This document shows, piece by piece, positions 34,801 through 42,592 of a DNA stretch of 64,000 nt. The notes below the pieces were generated by a model, which worked only from the letters and a program-made list of their open reading frames with translations, did not search any database and was not told the origin of the DNA. The stretch covers positions 20,161 to 84,160 of the forward strand of contig JAILCQ010000041.1 of NCBI GenBank assembly GCA_024679955.1. The letters are read 5' to 3'. The stretch is from Bacillota bacterium (lineage in GTDB: Bacteria; Bacillota; Dehalobacteriia; UBA4068). Position 1 is the first letter of the stretch. The number at the start of each line of letters is the position of its first letter. The position numbers were made by a program, and so were the translations under genes.

Positions 34801-35160
34801 CGCCCAGGAAACCGGTTTGCCGGTGGTATTCAAGGTAAAAACGTATACCGTTCCTTCGTTCAAAGGCTGGGCCGGCACCAGCAATACTTCCGATGCGGTT
34901 TTGCCCTGATGTACGCCCAGCTCGATTTCTGGTTCCACCTGCAGATAGCGGCCAACCGAAGCGGAAGAAACGTTTTCCGGAAAGGTCAGGGAAAAAGAAG
35001 AGGTCACGTCAACGCCTAGGGGCGTATCGATGCTGGGACGGAGAACCGCTTCCTTCGCCACCGCTTCGTCAATATCCTGAACCCAGCCCAAAAGCAGATA
35101 TATGATGGAAAAAGCGGCGATCAAAATGACCGCGATAAATCCCCATGTCAATTTGGACAT
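31822..35160 (-). CDS. Membrane-anchored macroglobulin-like (MG2-domain) protein
   Basis: A 1112-residue protein with one N-terminal membrane helix (about 7-27), so mostly extracytoplasmic. Early beta-sandwich domains (about 45-250, with SFSLTFPENVSSASVGRYLQVEPEIELG) resemble Ig-like MG1 modules. Residues about 445-560 hold the MG2 signature YLYLDKDVYQNGDTLRFWGLV. The last 300 residues are helical, like the toroid of alpha-2-macroglobulins, but the thioester motif CxEQ is absent and no bait region is obvious. Bacterial homologues trap proteases, often with PBP1C, which is absent here. GGGAGGA lies before ATG 35160. Confidence 0.72.
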   Translation of the reverse strand: MSKLTWGFIAVILIAAFSIIYLLLGWVQDIDEAVAKEAVLRPSIDTPLGVDVTSSFSLTFPENVSSASVGRYLQVEPEIELGVHQGKTASEVLLVPAQPLNEGTVYVFTLNTTGKPVSWAAQTSEPLAVSEHRPADQQTQTPLHAAMELTLNRTLPVDASRLKAYVTIDPAVSGVFSQQGQTLYFQPDNGWQGLTVYHVSLSALPLEDGELQLAEPVSFAFETEPDPEGPARTVWRMRGASVFTAAEAPSFALHFSDGDPGEGQETPEMPFSLYALPDAESFAACLCRLQWIYPQWGLGQASSPELLGREAKLLEAGTKPLQRAEDNSWLLQISPQAGGYYALCAKYQDQQCLQLFQVNDLSAFSAAGGNKLLIWAHHSLSGEPAANARVVAHRQEQTYTADSGGAILLDRFPQDEVYLLTHDGSTLVVQDFGYSPEEENKPFLWRYLYLDKDVYQNGDTLRFWGLVQPVDGSALAYERVSVYLYREGETAPLYRIYAPLDGYFFQGEWQLPYLRQGRYRLEISQSGKNLVDADFRIGEAAPAQNTEPTQAFSGPTISMGDSQLRLGESYRMAFDIDDAGSYLFIRDEGGIVGYAVEKQPRHLGLFEPENRRNYFLWGVAYRNGEYLITPPCSLLLNDDDRRANLNMEGDLPQRLGEESTVHLTAAPGYHVAVSLIKSETPPTAHVQDWIYGDLLRRNVSFAASTNGKRQVFSSPQAGADTARDFRGETEYFALLTADRQGRVSVTLSPQQTGEYYLLVETVGIDGEAYCATLCLPFAVSGADAGAEPQADTAAAYTWRQVYAGEAAQETAGEALLLADSGVRAAYWRYLLEEALQPAEETAASDKLFSAAAARAYLSSFAAENNEEPFFAFPGWEGESRQTDSGGIAPGTNEEADLTLSLLVAASHPQTVDASLLKAYFRGIMIKPDDRKSQVLALTGLAALRAGVVPEIYRLLESPDLTDSECFYLLWGLCLSGGEQNAKNCFTERFAAGVDAWCEQQAGAFSDEENWLLALLSLYWGGAEESAALCRYREQALSQPEGSLAQTILAITALENLYARAAATDLQINENKYEYMANGKPFLYRLPKDAPFSWQTENHNGGDIEGILIETEE

Positions 35161-35292
35161 TTTCCCGCGTCCTCCCTTTCGTTTTCTCGGCACGGCAAAT
35201 AAACATGATTCATTATACACCACTTCCCTGCGCTTTTCAAATCGCCCTGTTCGTCATGGGCTGTTCCCGGCTGCAGGCAGCGGCAAAAACGC

Positions 35293-35340
35293 AAAAACCG
35301 CCGGTCAAGAGTTATTGTTCTCGACCGGCGATCGTCTTTT
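35293..35340 (-). terminator. Terminator of prsA
   Basis: CGCCGGTC (35299-35306) pairs with GACCGGCG (35333-35340) and an inner GAG/CTC. On the minus strand it is followed by TTTTTGCGTTTTTG, a good T-rich tail. Confidence 0.78.
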
Positions 35341-35391
35341 CCCACGCTTGCTTCAAAATCCTCTACGGCAAACGCTTTATGCTGTGAGCTG

Positions 35392-36519
35392 CTATTTGGC
35401 AGCCTCTTCTTCAGCAGCCTCCTCACCTTCGGCGGCGTCATCCGTATTGGCGGCGTCATCCGTATTGGCGCCGTCTTCGGTAGCGGCGTCATCTTCGGTA
35501 GCGGCGTCATCGCCGTTCTCCTCATCCGTATCGGCGGGGAGCTCATAGTAACGGAATTTGCCCAGCATTTCCACATCCGCTTCATTGTTCATGTTTTCCA
35601 GCAATTCGCTGATTTTGGCGGTGATTTCTTCATTGCTCACGGATTTCATGCTGTTTTTCACCACTTCCGCCGAAGCTTCATAGCCGCTGCGGATATCGTC
35701 GATTTTGATGATGTGATAACCGGCGGAGGATTTCACCGGCTTCAGGGTATAATCGCCCACTTCATCCAGGTCGAAAGCCGCTTCGGTATATTCTTCGTAG
35801 AAGGAGGTGCCGCTTTCTACGTCCACGCCTTCGGCGTTGATGTAATTATCCAAAGCGCCGCCATTTTCCGCACTGCCGTCCGTGGAATACTCTTTGGCCA
35901 GCTCGGCAAAATCCGCGCCGTCCTTCAATTGCTTGATCAGATCCATGGCCAGATCATAGGCTTCATCCATGGCTTTTTCATCTTCGGGATCCGCGCCGAT
36001 GAGGATATGAGAGGTTTTGCGGCTGTCCCATTTGGCGGGGTCTTCGTTATAGAGCGCTTCGGCCGCTTCGTCGGTGACTTCGATCGCGTCCATCAATTCC
36101 TTTTGCACAGCATTGTACAGATCCACATACATGCTGTTGATCATCATGGAGCGATACGCGCCGTAAGACAAGATATCCTTGAGGTAATTGTCTTCCCAGG
36201 TGATACCGTAAGTATTGGTGGCCAGTTGCCGGATCAATTCGCCGCTTTTTACCACTTCCCAGCTATAGGATTCCATATCCCCCAGGGTGGAAGAAGCGCT
36301 TTCTTCATCCAACAGATCCACGCCCATATAGGTCTTGAAATAATCGTAGTAGTTGTTATAGTTATCCAGGAAATTGGAAGAGAAATAGTAGTCCAATTCC
36401 TCCTGATAAACCGGTTCGCCGTTGATCTTGGCAAAGACTTTGCCGGTACCGTCATTGGCCGAGCAACCGGCGCCTAGCAGCAATAAAGCGATCAATAAAA
36501 CAACAAATACTTTTTTCAA
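35392..36519 (-). CDS. prsA: PrsA-like foldase lipoprotein (parvulin-type PPIase)
   Basis: A 375-residue extracytoplasmic peptidyl-prolyl isomerase that helps secreted proteins fold. Lipobox LLLGAGCS (Cys 19), an N-terminal SurA/trigger-like chaperone region (about 28-150) and a parvulin domain (about 165-275) with KTSHILIGADPEDEKAM, EYSTDGSAENGGALD and SSAGYHIIKIDDI. The C-terminus ends in about 45 residues of Asp/Glu/Ala repeats (DDAATED type), which is unusual. The start is TTG 36519 with AAGGATG 9 bases upstream. It follows mfd, as in many Clostridia. Confidence 0.92.
   Translation of the reverse strand: MKKVFVVLLIALLLLGAGCSANDGTGKVFAKINGEPVYQEELDYYFSSNFLDNYNNYYDYFKTYMGVDLLDEESASSTLGDMESYSWEVVKSGELIRQLATNTYGITWEDNYLKDILSYGAYRSMMINSMYVDLYNAVQKELMDAIEVTDEAAEALYNEDPAKWDSRKTSHILIGADPEDEKAMDEAYDLAMDLIKQLKDGADFAELAKEYSTDGSAENGGALDNYINAEGVDVESGTSFYEEYTEAAFDLDEVGDYTLKPVKSSAGYHIIKIDDIRSGYEASAEVVKNSMKSVSNEEITAKISELLENMNNEADVEMLGKFRYYELPADTDEENGDDAATEDDAATEDGANTDDAANTDDAAEGEEAAEEEAAK
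35431..35510 (-). repeat. Tandem repeats encoding the acidic tail of PrsA
   Basis: Units of about 15-18 bases (GCGGCGTCATCCGTATTG on the plus strand twice, then TCTTCGGTA-containing variants) encode DDAANT and DDAATE repeats. In-frame units mean length can change without breaking the gene. Confidence 0.7.
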
Positions 36520-36589
36520 AAGATATCATCCTTTCTATAGCAACATATTTATTGCAATTCAGGCGGCCTCAATCAAGCGCCACCACAAT

Positions 36590-36619
36590 ATAATAACACA
36601 ATGCACAAGAAATAGTAAA
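36590..36619 (-). promoter_or_regulatory. Possible promoter of prsA
   Basis: TTTACT (36614-36619) and TATTAT (36590-36595) on the minus strand, spacer 18, in the 123-base gap after mfd. Confidence 0.45.
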
Positions 36620-36642
36620 CTGAAATTTTAATGAAAATTATT

Positions 36643-39600
36643 CTATTTTCGCGCAGAGACCAAACGGGCCAGTTCCTGCAAAACGGCCAAAGCCAATTCC
36701 GCCCGGGGCAAGGGTTGGTCGATCCCGGCGGTTTTGATCCACAAGGCAAAACCCTTTTTCTCGGAAAAAGACAGACGCCTGGGCCACTTGTCCAGCAACG
36801 CCAATAAATCTTCGCCGTTCAAAGGATGATTGTCTGCAAATTTGATTTCTATGCCGGTGTCCTTTTGCATAATGGATACGATGGAAAGCAATCGGGCCGG
36901 CGCCTTGATTTTGCCCAGCAATAGCAGATTTTTCAATTGATCGGGCAAGGCTCCGTACCGGTCCGCCAGTTGGCCGGCCAATTTATCCACTTCCGCCACC
37001 TCTTGCGCGGCGGCGATTTTTTTATAGATCTCCACTTTCAAATCGTCGGCGGCGATATAATCATCCGGGATATAAGCGTCCAGCTGCAATTCCAGCATGG
37101 TGGCGATGGATTGGGGTTCTTCGGGCGCGCCTTCCGCTTTGGCCACCTCTTCCTGCAATAATTTGCAATACATATCAAAGCCCAAAGCCAAAATATGGCC
37201 GTGCTGTTCCGCGCCCAGCAAATTACCGGCCCCCCGCAATTCCAAATCCCGCATGGCGATTTTAAAGCCCGCGCCCAATTCAGTAAAATCCCGAATGGCG
37301 ATCAGCCTTTTTTTGGCGGTATCGGATATCTTTTTGTCTTTGCGATAGGTAAAATAGGCGAAAGCCTGCCGGGAAGAACGGCCCACCCGGCCCCGCAGCT
37401 GATACAGCTGGGATAAGCCGTACATATCCGCCTGATCCACGATCAGCGTATTGACATTGGCGATATCCAGGCCGTTTTCGATGATGGTGGTGCAAAGCAG
37501 GATATCCGCTTCCCCCTGATCGAAGCGGAACATCACTTCCGCCAATTCCCTTTCGTTCATTTGCCCATGGGCTACAGCGATGCGGGCCTGGGGCAACTGA
37601 ACCTGCAGCTCCGCCGCCACGTCGTATATGCTGGCCACCCGGTTGTGCACATAATACACCTGGCCGCCTCTGGCCAATTCCCGGGCGATGGCGTCCCGGA
37701 TCAGCTTTTGATGATATTCCACTACATAGGTTTGCACCGGCCGCCTGTCCTGAGGCGGCGTATTGATGATGCTCATATCCCGCAAGCCCACCAAAGACAT
37801 ATGCAAAGTGCGGGGTATGGGCGTCGCCGATAAAGTCAGCACGTCGATGCTGGCCTTCCACTCTTTGATCCTTTCTTTATGGGCCACGCCGAAACGCTGT
37901 TCCTCATCGACGATCAACAAGCCCAAATCTTTAAAGGTCACGTCCTTGGACAGCAAGCGATGGGTGCCTACCACGATATCGATGGCGCCGGCGGCCAAGC
38001 CTTCCAGGATGCGCTTCTGCTCCTTGGCAGAATAAAAACGGGAAAGCCCGGCGATTTTTATGGGGTAGCCGGCGAAACGTTCCTCTATGGTGCGCAAATG
38101 CTGCTGCGTCAATACGGTGCTGGGGGTCAAAAACGCCACCTGTTTGCCGTCCATCACCCCTTTGAATGCCGCCCGCAGGGCCACTTCGGTTTTGCCGTAA
38201 CCCACATCGCCGCAGAGCAAACGGTCCATGATTTTCCGGCTTTCCATATCCGCCTTGATTTCCGCCAGGGACTGGAGCTGATCCGGGGTTTCCTCAAAGG
38301 GAAAAGCGTCTTCAAATTCCTGCTGCCAGGGGGTATCGGGCGAAAAAGCGTAGCCCTCCCCTCTCTCTCTTTGGGCGTATAAAGTCAACAGCTCTTGCGC
38401 CATATCCCGCACGGATTTTCTGGCCCTGGCCTTGGCTTTTTGCCAATGATCGCCGCCCAAACGGTAGATTTTCGGCTGCACGCCGTCGTTGCCGATATAT
38501 TTTTGGATCAGATCCAATTGATCCACCGGCACATACAGTTTGTCCTGACCGGCATAGCGTATCAGCAAATAATCCCTGGCCACATGGCCGACGCTCAAAC
38601 GTTCCACACCCACATATTGGCCGATGCCCTGATGGGCGTGGACCACGTAATCGCCGGGGCGCAGATCCAAAAAATTGCCGATTTTTTCCCCTTCTTTATA
38701 CCGCCGACGGGGTCTGGTCTTCCCCTCCCGGGCGAACAGGTCTTTTTCGGTCACCAGGGCCAAAGCCAGATCGCTGCTTTCAAAGCCTTTGGTAAAAGCG
38801 GCGTCCAGCAAAGTCACCGGCGGCAAATCGTATTCCCGCAGCAATTCCTCTTCCCTTTTGCGGCGGATATCCGAGGTGGCGCTGATAAAAACCTGCCAGC
38901 CGCTGCCGCGGAAGCGCCGCATATCTCCGGCAAACAGCTGCGGCGAGGCGGCGTAAAGCGGTATGTCCCGGCTGGATATTTCCCGGCGGCATACCGCCTC
39001 CGGGCCGGTTTCATGAGGCGGCAGCTGGCCGATCCGGAGCAGCGGCCCTTGGTGCAGCCTGTCCGATAGCCCGGAAAAAGAAAGATAATTGTCAAAGAAG
39101 GAAGGCAAAAGCCGGCCTTCCTGCAGCATATCGCTGTACCGTTCATGCCTTTCTTTATCCTGCTGCACCGCTTCCTCCAGGATCTGATCCGCCTCGTCCA
39201 AAACCACCGGGCCCCGGCCCATATAATCCAGCAGGCAAGCGGGCCGGCCGTAAAAATAAGGGGTAAGCATTTCCAGAGAATTATCCCAAACGTCTTCCTG
39301 CAGAAACTCCCGCAGTTGTCCGCAGAACTCCGTAAAGCGCATTTTTTCCTCTCCATGGTAGGAGGAAATGTTTTTCTGATATTCCGCCTCCAGCATTTGC
39401 AGGGCCCGGTCTTTGACCTGGCCGTTGATGGGGGTTTCCCGCCCCGGCGTCAGCAGTATCTCACCCAGATCCTGCTTGGACAACTGATCCGCCGGGTCGA
39501 AGGTCCGCAGGGATTCCAGTTCGTCGTCAAAAAACTCCAGTCGCACCGGATCGGCGGCGGTAAAGGGGAAAATATCCATCACGCTGCCGCGACGGCTGAA

Positions 39601-40137
39601 AGCGCCGGGGATCTCCGTAAGCGTTTGCCGTTCATAGCCCATTTGTATCAAGGTCTCGGCCAAGGCGTCCATGGGTCGAACGTCTCCTGCACGCAAACGC
39701 AAATGCGCGCCGGAAAAGACTTGCGGCGGCGCTATATTGCGGCACAGGGAATTGACGCTGGCCACGGCCAGCAGGGTCTCTCCTTGGCACAAGCGGGAGA
39801 GCGCCCGGATGCGGGCGGCGGACAGTTCTATATTGCGGCCGAACACCTGAAAAGGCAATAACTCCATAGCGGGAAAGAACATGCAGGCGTCCCCCAAATA
39901 GGGGCGTATATTTTCCGCCAATCTGGCCCCTTCCTCTTCTCCGGGGGTGATCAGCAGCATGGGCTGCCGCAGATCCAAAAACAAAGCGGCCAACCAGGCA
40001 GCTTTCAAACCTTCGGCAGCGCCGCTGAATTCCGCGCAGCGCCGCTGCCGCAGCGCCTGCAGCAAATCGCCGTAGCTGTCGCTGCCCCGGCAAATGTCCA
40101 GTATCGCCCCGGTATCCAGTTTTACAGTTTCGGACAT
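36643..40137 (-). CDS. mfd: Transcription-repair coupling factor
   Basis: A 1164-residue DNA translocase that removes stalled RNA polymerase and recruits UvrA. Order: N-terminal UvrB-like module (1-about 330), the RNA-polymerase-interacting CarD-like domain around residue 500 (LRPGDYVVHAHQGIGQYVGV), the RecG-like helicase core with Walker A GDVGYGKTEV, DEEQRFGV box and the conserved motifs TATPIPRTL and QLRGRVGRS, and the C-terminal TRCF domain. All helicase motifs are intact and length is typical. It starts 12 bases after the pth stop, so pth-mfd are one operon. GGAGA is close to ATG 40137. Confidence 0.96.
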   Translation of the reverse strand: MSETVKLDTGAILDICRGSDSYGDLLQALRQRRCAEFSGAAEGLKAAWLAALFLDLRQPMLLITPGEEEGARLAENIRPYLGDACMFFPAMELLPFQVFGRNIELSAARIRALSRLCQGETLLAVASVNSLCRNIAPPQVFSGAHLRLRAGDVRPMDALAETLIQMGYERQTLTEIPGAFSRRGSVMDIFPFTAADPVRLEFFDDELESLRTFDPADQLSKQDLGEILLTPGRETPINGQVKDRALQMLEAEYQKNISSYHGEEKMRFTEFCGQLREFLQEDVWDNSLEMLTPYFYGRPACLLDYMGRGPVVLDEADQILEEAVQQDKERHERYSDMLQEGRLLPSFFDNYLSFSGLSDRLHQGPLLRIGQLPPHETGPEAVCRREISSRDIPLYAASPQLFAGDMRRFRGSGWQVFISATSDIRRKREEELLREYDLPPVTLLDAAFTKGFESSDLALALVTEKDLFAREGKTRPRRRYKEGEKIGNFLDLRPGDYVVHAHQGIGQYVGVERLSVGHVARDYLLIRYAGQDKLYVPVDQLDLIQKYIGNDGVQPKIYRLGGDHWQKAKARARKSVRDMAQELLTLYAQRERGEGYAFSPDTPWQQEFEDAFPFEETPDQLQSLAEIKADMESRKIMDRLLCGDVGYGKTEVALRAAFKGVMDGKQVAFLTPSTVLTQQHLRTIEERFAGYPIKIAGLSRFYSAKEQKRILEGLAAGAIDIVVGTHRLLSKDVTFKDLGLLIVDEEQRFGVAHKERIKEWKASIDVLTLSATPIPRTLHMSLVGLRDMSIINTPPQDRRPVQTYVVEYHQKLIRDAIARELARGGQVYYVHNRVASIYDVAAELQVQLPQARIAVAHGQMNERELAEVMFRFDQGEADILLCTTIIENGLDIANVNTLIVDQADMYGLSQLYQLRGRVGRSSRQAFAYFTYRKDKKISDTAKKRLIAIRDFTELGAGFKIAMRDLELRGAGNLLGAEQHGHILALGFDMYCKLLQEEVAKAEGAPEEPQSIATMLELQLDAYIPDDYIAADDLKVEIYKKIAAAQEVAEVDKLAGQLADRYGALPDQLKNLLLLGKIKAPARLLSIVSIMQKDTGIEIKFADNHPLNGEDLLALLDKWPRRLSFSEKKGFALWIKTAGIDQPLPRAELALAVLQELARLVSARK

Positions 40138-40148
40138 AGATTCTCCAT

Positions 40149-40736
40149 TTATTCTTCTTCGATCGCAGGTACGGCCAAGTCCATACCATTATATTGATTC
40201 ATAGCCGCGCCTATGCCGTTTTCCAGCCAGTATAGGGAGGCCTCCGCCGCCGTGGCAAAGGTTTTGGCAAAATACGGCGCTTCCCCGGCGCTGAACCGGG
40301 ATAAAACATAATCCGCCGTAGAAAAAGGGGCCTTGCCCACGCCGATTTTGATGCGGTTGATTTCTGTAGAAGCAAATTGGCCGATAATGGACTTCCAGCC
40401 GTTATGGCCGCCGTCCCTGCCGCCGCGTTTCAACCGCATGGCTGCCGGGGGCAAATCCAAATCGTCGCTGATGATCAGTATATCCGCCAACTCTATATGG
40501 TAATAAGAAGCCAAGGCATACAAAGGAACGCCGCTGGCATTCATATAGGATTGGGGCTTGGCCAGCAAAACTTTTTCGCCATGCCAAAAAGCGGCTGTCG
40601 TCAGATTATTATGCTCTTTTTTATGAAAATCTACCGACAGTTTGCCGGCGATTTGATCCAATGTCAAAAAGCCGCAATTGTGCCGGGTGCCGGCATAGCG
40701 CAAGCCGGGATTTCCCAAACCGGCGATCAATTTCAT
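40149..40736 (-). CDS. pth: Peptidyl-tRNA hydrolase
   Basis: A 195-residue enzyme that frees tRNA from dropped-off peptidyl-tRNA. Motifs: IAGLGNPG at the N-terminus, TRHNCGF with the catalytic His, YMNASG and DDLDLPPAAMRLKRGGRDGGHNG. Start ATG 40736 with AAAGGAAG upstream matches the family N-terminus; the frame stays open further upstream but without homology. Last residues end in an acidic tail. Confidence 0.95.
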   Translation of the reverse strand: MKLIAGLGNPGLRYAGTRHNCGFLTLDQIAGKLSVDFHKKEHNNLTTAAFWHGEKVLLAKPQSYMNASGVPLYALASYYHIELADILIISDDLDLPPAAMRLKRGGRDGGHNGWKSIIGQFASTEINRIKIGVGKAPFSTADYVLSRFSAGEAPYFAKTFATAAEASLYWLENGIGAAMNQYNGMDLAVPAIEEE

Positions 40737-40812
40737 TTCTATTCTTCCTTTGCTTAAAAAAATTACCGGCCCATAAAATACGGGCATAAACAGATAAATT
40801 ATAAAATATATA

Positions 40813-40826
40813 TTGATAAAAATCAA
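40813..40826. promoter_or_regulatory. FNR-like palindrome before the PRC-barrel gene
   Basis: TTGATAAAAATCAA, a perfect match to TTGAT-N4-ATCAA, lies between a TATAAA-type -10 region (about 40800) and the ribosome binding site of the next gene. Position near the transcription start would suit repression. Chance occurrence in AT-rich DNA is possible. Confidence 0.45.
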
Positions 40827-40842
40827 TTCCGAGGTGAAACCA

Positions 40843-41676
40843 ATGCAGGAATTACCGGAAATCAACAGCAAAAAACTATTAGGCATGCCGGTGTACAGCA
40901 TACAGGAAGGGTTGCATCTGGGGCAAATCAAATCTCTGATCCTGGATGCCAAAGAACAATGCGTAGCGGCGCTGCTCATAGAAAGAAAACGCTTTAACCG
41001 GGAGGAAAGGGTGCTGCCCTTCCCGGCGGTTGACGGCGTCGGCGAAGACGCAGTGACCATAGAAAAAGCCGCTCTGCTGGAGCGGAAAGGCGTCAACAGC
41101 CAATATATGAAAGCTTTGAAGCATCCGCTTTACCTGATCGGCGCCAAGGCCTTTACCATCGGCGGCAAAACCCTGGGCAAAGTGGAAGAATACCGTCTGC
41201 GGCGGCAGGACGGCCTGCTCTCCGCCTTGATCCTCCACGTGCCCGGTCTGTTCAAGGAAAGCATCCTGGTAGAAAGGCAGGATATCATCACCATAGCCCC
41301 GCATACGGTGATGCTGCGAGACAGCGCCGTGGCCAATGCGGTAGCCGTGGTCAACCCTTTGTTCAGCGGCATGGAAAACGCCGCCGGATTGGTAAAAGAC
41401 AAAGCCGCCAACCTGAAAAATTCCACGCTGGAAACGACGAAAAAGCTTTCCGCCAATTGGGAAGACCGCATCAACAAAAGAAAAATCCAGGGTGACAGTC
41501 CGGTCGATGAAGAGGAAGATAAAAAGATAGAGGCGGAAGCAAAAGAAAGCGGCTTGCCCCATGGACCAACACCACAGGCGCATACCGCAGCAGACATATG
41601 CACACCCGGCCACTCCGTTTTGGATCAGGCCTTGCCGGAAAGCGATGGCCAACCCCGGGAGCAGCGCGGCGAATAA
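40843..41676 (+). CDS. PRC-barrel domain protein
   Basis: A 277-residue cytoplasmic protein with two PRC-barrel domains, about 6-85 (SKKLLGMPVYSIQEGLHLGQIKSLILD) and about 95-165 (IGGKTLGKVEEYRLRRQDGLL). PRC barrels occur in RimM and photosynthetic reaction centre H subunits and bind RNA or proteins. The C-terminal third is charged and low in structure. GAGGTG lies 7 bases before ATG 40843. It diverges from pth with 106 bases between starts. Function unknown. Confidence 0.78.
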   Translation: MQELPEINSKKLLGMPVYSIQEGLHLGQIKSLILDAKEQCVAALLIERKRFNREERVLPFPAVDGVGEDAVTIEKAALLERKGVNSQYMKALKHPLYLIGAKAFTIGGKTLGKVEEYRLRRQDGLLSALILHVPGLFKESILVERQDIITIAPHTVMLRDSAVANAVAVVNPLFSGMENAAGLVKDKAANLKNSTLETTKKLSANWEDRINKRKIQGDSPVDEEEDKKIEAEAKESGLPHGPTPQAHTAADICTPGHSVLDQALPESDGQPREQRGE

Positions 41677-41714
41677 AGGCGCAGTCGCGAAGAAGCATGC
41701 GAAAACCGCATCGT

Positions 41715-42056
41715 TTATTTGATGCGTTGGGGAATGCCGCAAATCAATCGCACCACTTCCACGGCCTCCTGGGCCAAACAGTTGCAGACATGTCCCACCA
41801 AACGGCGTTTGGCGGTTTCTTCCGCATCCATGGGGATCAGGCCGGAACCGACTTCCCGGCAAATCACCACTTCCTTGCGGGACAAGCGGGCCACCAATTC
41901 CTGGCAGGCGCCGTTCTCCGCCCAAATCCAATTCTGGGCGTCGTTGATGACCGGCCGTTCATCCAAAACGCCCGGCGCGATATCCGCGTCCTCATAGCCC
42001 AGGGATTTGACATAATCCAGCTTACCGGCCCCCAAAGGCCCCACCACCAAAATCAT
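41715..42056 (-). CDS. Short CobU-like protein
   Basis: A 113-residue protein whose C-terminal part (CREVGSGLIPMDAEETAKRRLVGHVCNCLAQEAVEVVRLICGIP) matches the end of CobU, the adenosylcobinamide kinase/guanylyltransferase. The N-terminal P-loop is GPLGAGK, and the middle part carrying the guanylylated His is missing. It overlaps the preceding cobU-like gene by 4 bases (ATGA). It may be a degenerate duplicate, a regulatory partner or a specialised nucleotide-binding protein. The end of the corrinoid transport unit. Confidence 0.7.
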   Translation of the reverse strand: MILVVGPLGAGKLDYVKSLGYEDADIAPGVLDERPVINDAQNWIWAENGACQELVARLSRKEVVICREVGSGLIPMDAEETAKRRLVGHVCNCLAQEAVEVVRLICGIPQRIK

Positions 42057-42580
42057 GCCTTCACCTCGTTTCCCTTGCGCAAACAGGGTATGCCGCATAC
42101 CAGCTCCCAAACCTGGTCAAAAGCTTGGGCCAGGCGGCGATTCAACCGGGTCAAGGCCTGTATATAGGCCATGGTATCTTCGTCATAGGCCACGCCGTCG
42201 CCGCCGATCTCATTGGTCACCACCAGCAGATCGCCGCAGGTGGCGGCCAGCCGCAGCAGGCTTTCTTCGATACGATCCGCCGCCTGCACATCGGCATTTC
42301 GCCCGCCGAACATTTCATTGGCCAACAAATTGCATAAGCATTCCAAAACCAGGCTGGCCCCGGGTTCTATGGCCAAAAGACCGGCGCAATGATAGGTTTC
42401 TATTGTGGTTATGCCCATCCCCTGCCGTTCCCGGCGGTTTCTGGCCACCGCTGCCCATTCCGCGGCGTCCGCCGGTTTCATGCAGGCGGCGTAATAGCGG
42501 GGGCCCGGCAACCCTCTCAGGCATTGCAGCGCATAGGTGCTTTTGCCGCTGCCCGCGCCGCCGGTGATCAATATGTTCAT
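42053..42580 (-). CDS. CobU-family adenosylcobinamide kinase/guanylyltransferase
   Basis: A 175-residue CobU homologue. P-loop ITGGAGSGKST, LLVVTNEIGGDGVAYDED (cf. the VSNEVG motif) and the terminal LVCGIP. The enzyme phosphorylates adenosylcobinamide and then attaches GMP in cobalamin assembly and salvage. At the position of the guanylylated His (motif RHR or HHR) I read RNR (N48), and the following WRT is MGI, so guanylyltransferase activity may be reduced or lost. It directly follows a BtuFCD-like importer, which fits cobinamide salvage. Confidence 0.78.
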   Translation of the reverse strand: MNILITGGAGSGKSTYALQCLRGLPGPRYYAACMKPADAAEWAAVARNRRERQGMGITTIETYHCAGLLAIEPGASLVLECLCNLLANEMFGGRNADVQAADRIEESLLRLAATCGDLLVVTNEIGGDGVAYDEDTMAYIQALTRLNRRLAQAFDQVWELVCGIPCLRKGNEVKA

Positions 42581-42592
42581 CGCTTCACCAAC

